DNA from: Aeoliella mucimassa
GTDB lineage: Bacteria; Planctomycetota; Planctomycetia; Pirellulales; Lacipirellulaceae
Length of the DNA: 64,000 nucleotides
Assembly: GCF_007748035.1 (NCBI RefSeq)
Contig: NZ_CP036278.1
Coordinates: 2,294,001-2,358,000 of the forward strand
Direction: 5' to 3'
Position 1 is the first letter of the stretch, and each line of letters starts with the position of its first letter. Shown in pieces: positions 44,629-54,259 of the stretch. Under the pieces are notes generated by a model, which saw only the letters and a program-made list of their open reading frames with translations, made no database searches and was not told the origin of the DNA. The translations under genes and the position numbers were made by a program.

Positions 44629-45957
44629 CTATTGCAGCGCCGAGCGAATGGATTGCAGCCCGACTCCAAACACCTGCTGAGCAACGCGATCGAGACTCGC
44701 AGCATCTCCTTGCAAGTGATAAGTCTCCGAGATGTGCGTGCCGGTTTCACTTGGCGAGAGTGCTAGTGCGGGGCTCGAAGTCTCCAGCTCGTAGAATGGG
44801 CCGAGTGGCTCGGCTCCAGGCTCCGGAGGACCATCGTTGTACGCGTTTACCGTATCACCAGCGAAGGGACTCTCCTGCAGTTCCCACATGGAGTTCACGT
44901 AGTCGGCGACACCTGCCGGCATATTGTACTTCACGATGGTAAGCACTTGACGCTTAGCGTCGTAGCTGCCGCACACCTGCTTGGCTCGCTGGGGAGAGAG
45001 TCCGATCTTCGAGCGGTATTTGCCATCGCCTGACATGAAGATCACGCCGTCAGTCGCCTCGAGACGCTCGGCAGGCACCTTGCCAAAGTAAGCATCGTTC
45101 ACGATCGGGCCGAGTTGCTCATCGCTGCCTTGCTCGTAAGGCACCACGATCGTGGTCTCGAGCCCCGGCTTGTACATCCCTAACAACCAAATCGACAGCA
45201 TGCCCGACTCTTTTGTCCATGGATTGTCGCCAGTGTTGGTCACGGAATTTGTGGTTCGATACCCAACTAACTGTAGCCCTTCGGCATCGATCTCTAGCGA
45301 CTCTTGGGCAGCGCTGGGCGCGACGAGTTCCACCTGGCGATCAATCCGCAACTTGAATTGGCTACCCGAGTAGTTCTGGAGAGTCGCTTCGCGGGTAAAA
45401 CTTGCTTGCGAGTCGTCCTGCGAAACTACTTCGAACGGTTCGGTATCTATCGAAGCGGGGGTCTGCCAGTCGCTTAGATCGAACTTCGCCCCGGGCGCGA
45501 AGAAGATGCTGAACTGCCCTCCTTCGGGTCCGAGCCAGAAACGTTCTTCTCCACCATACACGTTGATGTGCTTAGCGACTTCCCTCGACTCAATATGCTT
45601 GTAGTTGATCCAGCCGAAACTGGTGCCCTCCGCACCGGTGGCCGACGAGGTCATGACCCGCCCTTGATAATCGGGGACCACGGCCACGAGCGATTGACCA
45701 TCGTCGCTACGTAGCACGATCGTCTTCACGTACTCGTTAAGAAATTCCACGTCTCGACCAAAATTCTTGTCTTGCTGCATCTCGTCGCTCTCCTCGATAG
45801 CTGCCGAAGATTCGGCGGGACCGTCAGTGGACTCTACCGACTCGTTGCATCCAGCCATGGTCATGACAAACAGCGCTGCCAGCCATAGGTGCAAACAGTT
45901 TTGCAGGGCGCGCTGGTCCTTGCGACTCGCCTGCAAGCGAAGCTTTGAACGACGCAT
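44629..45957 (-). CDS. Lipoprotein, DUF6786-like
   Basis: 442 residues from ATG 45957. The N-terminal helix (LWLAALFVMTMAGC) ends in a lipobox, M-A-G-C, so it is probably a lipid-anchored periplasmic or outer-face protein. After an acidic linker comes a large all-beta domain (VAVVPDYQGRVMTSSATG, then FWLGPEGGQFSIFFAPG) that looks like a galactose-mutarotase-type sandwich. I match it to DUF6786 by memory, with moderate certainty. A carbohydrate-binding role fits the FucP-type gene that follows by 71 bases. Confidence 0.75.
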   Translation of the reverse strand: MRRSKLRLQASRKDQRALQNCLHLWLAALFVMTMAGCNESVESTDGPAESSAAIEESDEMQQDKNFGRDVEFLNEYVKTIVLRSDDGQSLVAVVPDYQGRVMTSSATGAEGTSFGWINYKHIESREVAKHINVYGGEERFWLGPEGGQFSIFFAPGAKFDLSDWQTPASIDTEPFEVVSQDDSQASFTREATLQNYSGSQFKLRIDRQVELVAPSAAQESLEIDAEGLQLVGYRTTNSVTNTGDNPWTKESGMLSIWLLGMYKPGLETTIVVPYEQGSDEQLGPIVNDAYFGKVPAERLEATDGVIFMSGDGKYRSKIGLSPQRAKQVCGSYDAKRQVLTIVKYNMPAGVADYVNSMWELQESPFAGDTVNAYNDGPPEPGAEPLGPFYELETSSPALALSPSETGTHISETYHLQGDAASLDRVAQQVFGVGLQSIRSALQ

Positions 45958-46220
45958 GGAAGTTGCTCGAGTACGGGAATAGTTGAGAAGATGTGTGGGT
46001 ACTTCGCTGCAGCGAAGACTCACGCGCCTTGGTTGATTAGTAGCAGTGCACCATACGGCACTCCACAAGCTAACCGACAGTGTAAACCCGGCACGCTCCG
46101 CCTGGCTACTAGAGTCAGGCTCAACATATCCGAAAAAGAGTCCCTCAACTCAGCTGTTTTGGCAAACTGTGAGGGAAGTCGGAGACAGCAAACGAATCGA
46201 CGCAGCTGGAGGGGAAAAGC

Positions 46221-46263
46221 AAAAACCGGCTAAGCCGTACGCGGGAGCGTGCGACTTAGCCGG
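46221..46263 (-). terminator. Rho-independent terminator of rho
   Basis: On the minus strand CCGGCTAAG pairs with CTTAGCCGG, with an inner hairpin, followed by TTTTTG. It is just downstream of the rho stop. Confidence 0.85.
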
Positions 46264-46274
46264 AGTTTTGTTAG

Positions 46275-47576
46275 TTAATCGACTGCTGCGCCTTTGATAA
46301 GGCTGACAAACTCTTCGTTGGATTTATACTTACCCAACTTCGAGGTGAGCTGCTCCATCGCATCGATGTGATGCATGCTCGACAGGGTTCGTCGTAACAT
46401 GGTAGCCGCGTGTAGAGTCTCAGGCGGCAAAAGCTTCTCTTCGCGACGCGTGCCCGATTGATCGAGGTCGATCGAAGGCCAGACTCGTCGATCTGCAAGC
46501 TTGCGGTCGAGAACCAGCTCCATGTTGCCGGTGCCTTTGAACTCCTGGAAGATCAGGTCGTCCATGCGGCTGCCGGTGTCGATCAGCGCCGTACCGACGA
46601 TGGTCAGCGAACCACCTTCTTCGAACGCACGGGCGGTTGCGAACAGCTTTTTGGGGATGTCCATCGCTTTGATGTCGACACCACCACTCATAGTACGGCC
46701 AGTGTTGCCAACCCACTTGTTGAACGCGCGAGCCAACCGCGTGATGCTGTCCATCAGCAAGAACACGTCTTTGCCCATTTCGGCCAGTCGCTTGCAACGC
46801 TCGATCGTGAGCTGCGACAAACGCACATGGCTTTCGACATCCTGGTCGAGGCTACTGGCGAACACTTCGCCATTCACGCTGCGACGCATATCGGTGACTT
46901 CTTCCGGCCGCTCGTCGACGAGCAGCATCATCATCGACACTTCAGGATAGTTGGTCGACACAGCTTGGCTAAGCTGTTGCATCAACACGGTCTTACCGGT
47001 CCGCGGGGGAGCAACGATCAACGCACGCTGTCCTTTACCTAGCGGGGCCAGCAAGTCAATCACTCGAGTGCTCAGCGGCTCGGGACCGGTTTCCAAGCGA
47101 AACCATTCCTCGGGCGTGATCGGGGTAAGTTCGTCGAAGTTTTTCATGCCGACGTAGTCTTCGGGAGCAAGCCCGTCGACATCCAGCAATTCCTTCAATC
47201 GAGGCCCTTGGCCCTTGCGATGACGCTGGACCATGCCTTGCAGCAACAGACCCTCGCGAAGGCCATACTTCTCGATCATCGTGCCAGGCACGAATGGATC
47301 GCTGCGTTCGCGGGTGAAGTTGGTGCCAGGATCGCGGAGGAATCCGTATCCGTTCGGATGCATCTCCAATACACCAGAGCCAGGTGTCAACGGCAACGGA
47401 GTGCCATCATCGGGGAAGCTCTGATCGAGATTCTCGACCACCGCGGTCCCCCGGCGCCCTCCACCACGGTTGCGATTGCGATTATAACGTCGCCCACCGC
47501 TTCCGTTGTTGTTATTGTTGTTGCTGTTATTGTTGTTCCGTCCGCGGTAGCGGTTGCTCTTATTCCGTTTACTCAT
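46275..47576 (-). CDS. rho: Transcription termination factor Rho
   Basis: 433 residues from ATG 47576. The N-terminal 45 residues are Asn-, Arg- and Gly-rich low complexity (runs of Asn), a planctomycete-style extension. The OB-type RNA-binding domain (GVLEMHPNGYGFLRDP) and the hexameric ATPase follow, with Walker A IVAPPRTGKT, Walker B VFLLMDSITR and the Q/R-loops. ATG 47576 avoids a longer frame to 47585. It ends RNA synthesis at unstructured C-rich sites. A leader of unknown length lies upstream. Confidence 0.96.
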   Translation of the reverse strand: MSKRNKSNRYRGRNNNNSNNNNNNGSGGRRYNRNRNRGGGRRGTAVVENLDQSFPDDGTPLPLTPGSGVLEMHPNGYGFLRDPGTNFTRERSDPFVPGTMIEKYGLREGLLLQGMVQRHRKGQGPRLKELLDVDGLAPEDYVGMKNFDELTPITPEEWFRLETGPEPLSTRVIDLLAPLGKGQRALIVAPPRTGKTVLMQQLSQAVSTNYPEVSMMMLLVDERPEEVTDMRRSVNGEVFASSLDQDVESHVRLSQLTIERCKRLAEMGKDVFLLMDSITRLARAFNKWVGNTGRTMSGGVDIKAMDIPKKLFATARAFEEGGSLTIVGTALIDTGSRMDDLIFQEFKGTGNMELVLDRKLADRRVWPSIDLDQSGTRREEKLLPPETLHAATMLRRTLSSMHHIDAMEQLTSKLGKYKSNEEFVSLIKGAAVD

Positions 47577-48672
47577 ATCTCTCAAAATCCTCTAAACAAG
47601 ATTGCGAGCCGTTGTGGATCGCGAGGGCACTCTCCTTAAAAAGCCCAGGCGTGGTGCACTCAAGTAGCACACCAACCGACTCTACGAGCAGTGCTAAGGT
47701 TAGCGGCACCTGCTCGCTCAACGTGTTGCTTCCAGTCCTAGCTCTCTGTACTTCGAGTACCCCAGAGCGGTGGTTTGGAAAGATTCAAATAACTCACCGG
47801 CCATCCCCCGGATGGCCCTCTGCACGGCATTTGTATTCCGCGTAGGTGATTCCCTTGATAGCCGTCGTTACCAAATTGGCTTACGTCGCAGACCTCAAAG
47901 GCTTAATCGAACCAAAGTCGCTGCCTTAGTAGCGAATGGGCCCCTTGCCTCCAAGCCTTGGGCGACGTTCATCGGTGGTGAATGGTAGCGCGTAAGAAAG
48001 CGCCGGCACCTTCACCTACCAATAGTTGTTTGTAGTTTCCTTCTATAGAGTGAAGTTCCGCCAAGCCTCGTCTGAGCGAAAGCTGGTAGTCCATCTAGCG
48101 AATCTTTCCCTCTGAGTCACAGCCGAAAGACTCTTGGGCAATCAAACTCAACATGCATTCCGAGCAGGTTGCCTCGCTTGAAAACAAATACCACCCTCGA
48201 TCGACGACCATTTGCCTATTTAGCAATAGGGCAGGCTTGCCAAGTGCTCTGGGCAAAGGCCTCGCAGTGTCTGCGTGTCGGACGCCTCTGGACGCTGGGA
48301 AGATTCCGCGAAAAGGCGATTCCCTGGCGAAAAAGGCCGACCGACGAACGAAATGGCCTACAGAACCCACCCAACTCGGTGGGCAGGACGCTTAACTCAC
48401 AAGCAGTATTCGTTATTGCTGGCACCCTGTCAAGCGCGAATTCCACGACTTAGCCACCATTTTCCGCCCTTTACCTACCGGTTTTCCCCAGGTTCTCGTC
48501 CAAAACTCCGACGTCGCACACCGCTGCAACCAGCAAAACCCGCAGATTTAACCAAAGCCGCTGCCGTTGCCAGGCCGATATCAACGACGGACTAGCCGAT
48601 GGAACGCATACGGGGCGACGTGCACCCGTGGCTGCTCTCACGACTCCTCCCCGCAAGCCAAGGTGATTTTCC
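47577..48672. other. About 1.1 kb without a recognised gene
   Basis: The interval between divergent rho and the thioredoxin-like gene. Only one notable hairpin was seen: an 8-base GGCCATCC/GGATGGCC stem at 47799-47817. I found no tmRNA, RNase P RNA or SRP RNA core motif on either strand. Small frames here have no supporting signals. It is a candidate for a long rho leader or an unannotated RNA. Confidence 0.6.
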
Positions 48673-49899
48673 ATGCTGTACAAATACCTTCCGATCATTG
48701 CCCTGCTCATGGCACCGTCGGCCCTCGTGGTTGCCCAGTCGACCAGTGCTATCACTTGGCAGAAGGACCTGGACGCCGCCCGGGCGATGGCCGAGCGTGA
48801 CCAGAAGCTTCTGCTGGTTCACTTCTACAACGATAACTGCAGTCCGTGCCGGATGCTCGACGCAACGGTGTTCAACCAACCGACCGTCGCCGGAGCGGTT
48901 CATTCGCATTACGTGCCTGTGAAGCTCAACACCAACGACTTCCCAGCTACTGCTGAGCGGTTTGGCATCACTCGCGTGCCGACGGATGTGGTCATCACTC
49001 CACAAGGTCAAGTGATCAAGCGAATGATCTCGCCTGCGACACCGATGGATTACATCACGCAGACATCGAGTCTGGCTCAGGAGCATCATCGTCAGATGGC
49101 TCGCAACCTGGTTAACAAAGCCCAAGTAGCAGGAACCTCGCAGCCCGCCAGTGCGGCGATTGCTGCATTCCCAGTGCAGGGCGACAACAACTCGTTCACC
49201 AACCAACCGGTTGCTGGTGCTCCCAGCGTTACCAGCAATCCTCACGCTCTGATGGCCATGCCTGCCGCCAATCAGGTTGCTCAGCAAACTCAGCAAACTG
49301 CTGCGGCTCCTCGGATCGAGGTTACCCCGATCGACGTGCCAAACCCTTATACCACACCAGCCCAACCAGCCGCTCCGCCCCAGCCACCTGTTAGCCAGGT
49401 TGCGATGGCCGAGCCTGCTCAGGTGCCGGCCGTTCCTTCGGCTACTCCTCCAGCTGCTCCTGCACAAACTCCGGCTGCTGCACAGCCAGCTGTCGCGAGT
49501 GCTGCACCGCAGTTGCCCGCGGGTTCGCCTCCGGTTGGTTTCTTCGGCTACTGCCCTGTGACCATGAAGAACGAAGGCCGCTGGCAGAAGGGCGACGTCC
49601 AATGGGGTTGCTACCACCGCGGACGGACCTACCTGTTTGCTTCGCAAGCAGCTCGTGACCAGTTCTTCGCCAACGGAGATGCCTACGCCCCAGCACTCTC
49701 GGGCATCGACCCAGTCGCTGCGATCGACTCGGGTCGCGTCGTAGAAGGCAAGTCGTCCTACCTGCTCGAGTGCGGCGGACAACTCTACCTGTTCGAGAGC
49801 GAAGAGAACCTGGCCAAGTTCAGCTCGCAAGCCGATCGCTACGTGGCAGGCATTCGCCAGGCCATGGCTCAGGCTCCTACCGGACAAACCTTGCGGTAA
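48673..49899 (+). CDS. Secreted thioredoxin-like protein with C-terminal YHS-like region
   Basis: 408 residues. A signal peptide (LPIIALLMAPSALVVAQ) is followed by a thioredoxin-fold domain of about 110 residues with active-site-like CSPC at 56-59 and the cis-Pro in GITRVPTDVV. A Pro/Ala/Gln-rich linker of about 130 residues follows. The C-terminal part has GYCPVTMKNEGRW and GRTYLFASQAARDQFFANGD, then a second similar stretch (GGQLYLFESEENLAKFSSQA), resembling two YHS-like metal-binding units. Redox and metal handling in the periplasm is plausible; the role is unknown. Confidence 0.82.
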   Translation: MLYKYLPIIALLMAPSALVVAQSTSAITWQKDLDAARAMAERDQKLLLVHFYNDNCSPCRMLDATVFNQPTVAGAVHSHYVPVKLNTNDFPATAERFGITRVPTDVVITPQGQVIKRMISPATPMDYITQTSSLAQEHHRQMARNLVNKAQVAGTSQPASAAIAAFPVQGDNNSFTNQPVAGAPSVTSNPHALMAMPAANQVAQQTQQTAAAPRIEVTPIDVPNPYTTPAQPAAPPQPPVSQVAMAEPAQVPAVPSATPPAAPAQTPAAAQPAVASAAPQLPAGSPPVGFFGYCPVTMKNEGRWQKGDVQWGCYHRGRTYLFASQAARDQFFANGDAYAPALSGIDPVAAIDSGRVVEGKSSYLLECGGQLYLFESEENLAKFSSQADRYVAGIRQAMAQAPTGQTLR

Positions 49900-49945
49900 C
49901 GCCTGATTCGCGTTCGCGCGACAAACTCAATACCTGAAATCACCA

Positions 49946-49976
49946 CATGGCGAGAGCAGCTGCTGCTCTCGCCATG
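49946..49976. terminator. Hairpin between convergent genes
   Basis: A perfect 15-base inverted repeat (CATGGCGAGAGCAGC) around a single T lies between the convergent thioredoxin-like and TPR genes. It lacks a T-run, so termination is likely but not certain. Confidence 0.65.
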
Positions 49977-50004
49977 TTGCGTTCTAGCTTGGTTCGGTTC
50001 GCGT

Positions 50005-50670
50005 TTAACCTTCGCCTTTAATCGTCTTCTGCAGCTGAATGACCTGGGCCCGCACTTCTTCCATACTGGGGTTCAGTCGCAGAGCTCGGCGGAATGCTTC
50101 GAGAGCCGACACCGGATTGTCGAGCAGCATGTAGCACTGCCCCATGCCAGCGGCGGAGGTAAAGTGGTAAGGGTTGATCTCGAGCGCCTGATGCGAGTCG
50201 CGAATCGCTGCGTCGTATTGTCCCAGGTGATAGTAAGCAGTACCGCGTTGGCACCATGCTTCAGCAATCCAAGGCGACTCGTGAATCAACTCAGTCGACA
50301 GGTCGATCGCCCGCTCGTAGTTCTTGGTTTGATTCAGTCGAATGATTGTCCGCAACGTGAGTCGTTGTTCGCGACTCCCCACTCGGCACCAAATGTCGCG
50401 GATGCCATTCTCGGCAATCGTACGCACACCGCGGTCGCGGTCGATCAGCGCCCGCCCCATGATGGCGTTCGAGCTGTAGTCGCCCATAAAGCCGATGGCC
50501 AAAATGGCTCCCCGGCGAGCGATGCGGTCCCCCATGGCCGAAATACGTTCTAGCGTTGCACAAGTATACCGACGAGCAACACGGTGAATGAACGTTGCAG
50601 AGTCCTGCTGGTCGAGGTACTCGTGATAATACTTGACCAGAATGGGAGCGCGTGACGACTGTGATTCCAC
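50005..50670 (-). CDS. HEAT/TPR repeat protein
   Basis: 221 residues. The N-terminal half has HEAT-like pairs (RRGAILAIGFMGDYSSNAIM, DRGVRTIAENGIRDIW). The C-terminal half has three TPR units (AWCQRGTAYYHLGQYDAAIR; SAAGMGQCYMLLDNPVSALE; ALRLNP). No signal peptide or catalytic motif. Such proteins make scaffolds. It starts at ATG 50670, divergent from the gene at 51206 across 535 bases. Confidence 0.82.
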   Translation of the reverse strand: MESQSSRAPILVKYYHEYLDQQDSATFIHRVARRYTCATLERISAMGDRIARRGAILAIGFMGDYSSNAIMGRALIDRDRGVRTIAENGIRDIWCRVGSREQRLTLRTIIRLNQTKNYERAIDLSTELIHESPWIAEAWCQRGTAYYHLGQYDAAIRDSHQALEINPYHFTSAAGMGQCYMLLDNPVSALEAFRRALRLNPSMEEVRAQVIQLQKTIKGEG

Positions 50671-51064
50671 GTTAGTTTACTCCTGCATAACCTCTTGAGT
50701 CTGTCTATCTCAATGACGCTGTCGCGGCGAATGCTTGCCAACTTGCTGGATATAATTCGCCGGTTCGCGTTGCACTGTCCGGCTTTCTGCCGACGTTGCT
50801 TCGCACTTCGACTCGCTCAGGCCGCCCGGTTGCCAGGGGGCGGTGAATCCTGTGCTGTGTCCACCGAGTTCCTGGTGGTCACTCCAAGCTGGGTGTTCCG
50901 TTCGAGTGATGAGTCATTTCCGTTACCGATAGAGGCGGAGGGAACAACTCTCTCTTGTCATCCCTACGTCCTTGGCCTCTGTTTCCGAGTGTAATCACGG
51001 TTGCAAACTGCACAAGCAAAAGTTTGCCTGCAACGAACCGATTCTGGCAAACGACTGGTTTTGC
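50671..51064. other. Divergent intergenic region, part without promoter
   Basis: No gene recognised; TATAAT-like words occur near 50750 but without a convincing -35 box. Confidence 0.5.
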
Positions 51065-51094
51065 TTGCCAGTGCCGCGAGCGACAAGTTACAAT
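51065..51094 (+). promoter_or_regulatory. Predicted promoter of the STN-like gene
   Basis: TTGCCA and TACAAT are separated by 18 bases and lie 112 bases upstream of the chosen start at 51206. Confidence 0.5.
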
Positions 51095-51205
51095 TAAGTG
51101 CTACGAAAAACCGGTTTCCGTCGCTAGCGGGGGGAACCATTGTTCTCGCCTAACGCTTGGTGCCTTGCGGGGCCTTCAACCATTGCAACCGGAGCAATCC
51201 CTGCG

Positions 51206-52345
51206 ATGCTTCAGACAACCACAAACGCACGCCTTGCTGGTATGCTTTTGGTGTTGCTCTCTGCGATGCTCGCGAGTTCTTCGCTCGCGCGAGAACCACT
51301 CGACGAAACAAGGCTCTTGGGAGCACCCGGCCCGGCCACGCAGTCGCGCAACTCGCCGATCACCGTGCAATGGCAAGACGTTCCGGTTCGCGAAGCGTTG
51401 GAGCGATTAGCACAGTCGCAACGGTTATCCGTGTGGGTCGATCGACGCATCGATCCCACGCAACGCATCACGCTGAGTGCCCGTCGCACCCCGCTCGGCG
51501 AGTTCTTTAATCTCGCTACCGAGCAGGCCGAAGCCAAGGCCATCGCGGTTGGCGGTTTCTACTACGTGGGACCTCCTTCCAGTGTTGAAGAAATTCGAAC
51601 TTTGCTAGCACGCGGGTACGAACAAACCAACCAGCTGGCTTACGCGCCGCGCAATGCGATGCTTCGCCGACGATCGTTCGAGATCGCGCGACTTGCGACC
51701 CCTCGCGACCGGATCGAACAAATTGGCTCGCAAGCCAACGTGTCGATCACCGGCACCACGCAGGTGCCACACGACCTGTGGCAAGCCAACAAAATGCCAT
51801 CGCTTCCGCTGGCCGAACAACTCACGTTGCTGCTCGTTGGTTTCGATCTCACCTGGCAAGCTGCCGACAATGGAAGCTCCATCGAGATCGTCCCCATCGA
51901 ACTCCCAGTCACGGTGCATCATCCGTACGACAACCAACACATCGAGCAACTTGCATCGGAAGTTCGCGAGCAGCTCACCATCACTCCAGGCGACGACCGC
52001 CAACACGTGTGGGTAGCCGCCTCCGTGGAGTTGCACGAACAGCTCCTCGGCAAAGCGAACCAACCCCGCGAGCAGGCACCTCAGCAGCCGCGCGGGAGCA
52101 AGCAGGTTTACACGCTCCGTGTCGCCCAGCAGCCGGTCGGCAAAATCGTCCAGGCGCTCGCTCGGCAACTCGGCAAACAGCTCGAAGTCGACCCAGCGGT
52201 GACCGACGACATGCTCGCCAAGCGGGTGTCGTTTGAAGTCGACCAGGCCGACCTCGACGAACTGCTGACCGCCGCCTGCCAACCAGCAGGCCTGCAAGCA
52301 GAACTCGCCGGCGACACCATCCGACTCTCGGCTGCGGCTAACTGA
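51206..52345 (+). CDS. Secreted STN-domain-like protein
   Basis: 379 residues from ATG 51206, with GGAGCAA upstream; the frame extends to 51140 but without a signal. The signal peptide is LAGMLLVLLSAMLASSSLA. Two or three short secretin/TonB N-terminal-like units can be seen: ITVQWQDVPVREALERLA with RITLSARRTPLGEFFNLAT; LPLAEQLTLLLVGFDLTW; and VSFEVDQADLDELLTAACQP. These units bind partner proteins or the envelope in secretins and receptors, but no channel domain is present. A planctomycete family without assigned function. Confidence 0.75.
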   Translation: MLQTTTNARLAGMLLVLLSAMLASSSLAREPLDETRLLGAPGPATQSRNSPITVQWQDVPVREALERLAQSQRLSVWVDRRIDPTQRITLSARRTPLGEFFNLATEQAEAKAIAVGGFYYVGPPSSVEEIRTLLARGYEQTNQLAYAPRNAMLRRRSFEIARLATPRDRIEQIGSQANVSITGTTQVPHDLWQANKMPSLPLAEQLTLLLVGFDLTWQAADNGSSIEIVPIELPVTVHHPYDNQHIEQLASEVREQLTITPGDDRQHVWVAASVELHEQLLGKANQPREQAPQQPRGSKQVYTLRVAQQPVGKIVQALARQLGKQLEVDPAVTDDMLAKRVSFEVDQADLDELLTAACQPAGLQAELAGDTIRLSAAAN

Positions 52346-52363
52346 CGATTCGGCCGCTGGGAT

Positions 52364-52589
52364 AATAGATTCCCAATTTACTCATCGATGGGAAAATTGA
52401 ATCTTCGCCCAAGCTACAAAACCAGTGGTTTTCGCGCTGGAATAGATTCCCATTTCCAAAAACGCATCGAGTGGGAATCTATTTCTTGGGTGGGAATAAA
52501 ACGCAAGTCGTTGATAGGTAACAGGTTGCATTAACACCTCCGCGATAGTTGCCCAAAATAGATTCCCATGCGTGGGAAAGTATTTTGGG
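52364..52589. repeat. Second cluster of TAGATTCCCA palindromic repeats
   Basis: AATAGATTCCCA at 52364, then a perfect 12-base inverted pair (52441-52452 with 52472-52483), then AATAGATTCCCAT at 52557 inside a longer hairpin with CCCAAAATA/TATTTTGGG arms (52552-52589). The same element occurs at 28.3 kb. Confidence 0.82.
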
Positions 52590-53012
52590 AGGGGACGGAT
52601 TGGAGATCTGGGATTGCGGATTGCGGAATGGGAATAAGCGGATGTCATCTTGAAGGAGCTTCCGGCGACCGAAAGATCTCAGCCAGCCATTTCGAACGCG
52701 CTATCAACGAGCGCCGCGTAGGGTGGGTCCAGGAGCTTCCAGCGACGCAGCCCCACCAATCGCATTACCCACACGCGCAGCAGTGAACGCCAGCGCAAGG
52801 GCCATCGCGGTCAGAGACCGCTCCTACAGCGCTTGCCTGGTGAATGGCCTAGCTAGTTTTCATGTTCACTCGGTTACATCTTTCCATCCTCCAACAACGG
52901 ACTACTGACCACTAACAACGTACCAACTACACATGTCCATTAGAACACCATAGGTGGCCAATTCCCAGCGAAAACTGGAGCATTAAGAAAAATCGTTTAG
53001 CCCTCGACTTTA

Positions 53013-53030
53013 CCCTCCGCTGGCGGAGGG
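53013..53030. repeat. Short GC-rich palindrome
   Basis: CCCTCCG and CGGAGGG arms around CTGG. Confidence 0.7.
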
Positions 53031-53542
53031 TCGGGCTATCAGGCCCGGGGAGGTGGGAAGCGGAAAACGCCCCTCACTGTTTCAAATCCGACTTCGGGTA
53101 GCACCGATAGCTGCGCGCACTACGCATTGCCACTCCGCAAAAACGCACCCCGCCCAGTTGTCGGTGGGCGAAGCCCAAGAGGTCGAGAGGCGACCCCATC
53201 CGCGTTCATCCGTGGCGAGAACGAAACCTTTCCTAACGTCCTAGACCACGCACTACCGCAGATCTGTAGCCGGGGTACGTTGGCTTGCTTGGTTCTTCGA
53301 GGTCGTGACTCCCCCACCAAGCATCCAGAACACTGCTGGTGATGGATAACATGGCGGATCATCAACAAGCCGTTGCTACTGCCATGCGATCTGGAAAGGC
53401 TGTCGGTGGCACGCTAGTAGCGGCACCGGAAAAGTGGAAGTCTTGCAGTGCCACTCCGCTGTAACTTCTTGGCACTAGTGACAATTATTAGTTTGCCTCT
53501 GTGCCCGACTAGAGAGATCGAATGTCTAGGCTACGGAAGCAA

Positions 53543-53908
53543 CTAACGGAAATTCTTAAAAATATGAGGAAATACGAAACCACATGCGCTAAGCAAGAAG
53601 GCACAAACAAGCACCACATACCACACATTGATGAGCCCTCCCAAGCAACATGACGACAGCGCAATATACACAACGACCCCGATTACGGCACCATGGAAGG
53701 CTCCTGCCAGTGCAGACAAGCACCGTGCCAACACTGTCGGACCATTGCGGTCTTTGCTCGTTGCCCACGAGTACTCCCACAAAAGGCTAGTTACGAGGAT
53801 TGCAAATGGACCCCAAAAGTTCTGATATACATTTACGGCCAATCCAAAAACACAGACAACGGTTGTCAAAATTAGCAGGAACCGCACATTATATCGTAGT
53901 TTGCTCAA
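53543..53908 (-). CDS. Small hypothetical membrane protein
   Basis: 121 residues with four membrane helices: RFLLILTTVVCVFGLAVNVY, FGPFAILVTSLLWEYSW-like, FHGAVIGVVVYIALSSCCLG and VWYVVLVCAFLLSACGFVF. The N-terminus (MSKLRYNVRFLLILTTVV) resembles a common planctomycete type of small membrane protein. No motif gives a function. Composition is less GC-rich than the core genes and it sits inside the repeat-rich spacer. Start ATG 53908. Confidence 0.65.
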   Translation of the reverse strand: MSKLRYNVRFLLILTTVVCVFGLAVNVYQNFWGPFAILVTSLLWEYSWATSKDRNGPTVLARCLSALAGAFHGAVIGVVVYIALSSCCLGGLINVWYVVLVCAFLLSACGFVFPHIFKNFR

Positions 53909-54259
53909 AACACTCTCATTCAGAGATTGGGAGCTACATGCTCAATCACCTTCCAGGTCTGGCAGTCCGATTACCCATGGGTGATTCCATTTACCGTCCT
54001 TCCAAAGATCAGACTTAGCGCCGCGTGCCACGGGCTTCGCCCGTGAGAACAACTCCGTTGGATCACCACCATTGGCAAAGTGTTCCCCGGAGCAGTACAG
54101 GCTCCCCTTACTTCAGCAGTTTACACAACAAACCATCCCGCCAGCAAACACTGGCGCAGCCCATTGGCACCCAGGACAAAACACTACTCTGGAATACCTA
54201 AAGTGCATGCAGTTCACCGACTGGCCCGTGCGTCGTCTATTCGCAAACGTTCCACGCAC
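53909..54259. other. Intergenic region with one palindrome
   Basis: Contains CACGGGC/GCCCGTG at 54029-54045. No gene accepted. Confidence 0.55.
54029..54045. repeat. Short palindrome CACGGGC-TTC-GCCCGTG
   Basis: A perfect 7-base stem with a 3-base loop, close to the permease stop. It may help end transcription but has no T-run. Confidence 0.65.

Larger units (their letters stand above)
52346..53542. other. Repeat-rich spacer without recognised genes
   Basis: About 1.2 kb. It holds TAGATTCCCA palindromes (52364-52590), two GGAGCTTCCrGCGAC words (52654 and 52731), a CCCTCCG/CGGAGGG hairpin at 53013-53030 and other short palindromes. No coding frame has support. Confidence 0.65.

Noticed and set aside
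47577-48672. Possible tmRNA, RNase P RNA or 6S RNA
   Set aside because: None of the conserved core words of these RNAs was found on either strand.
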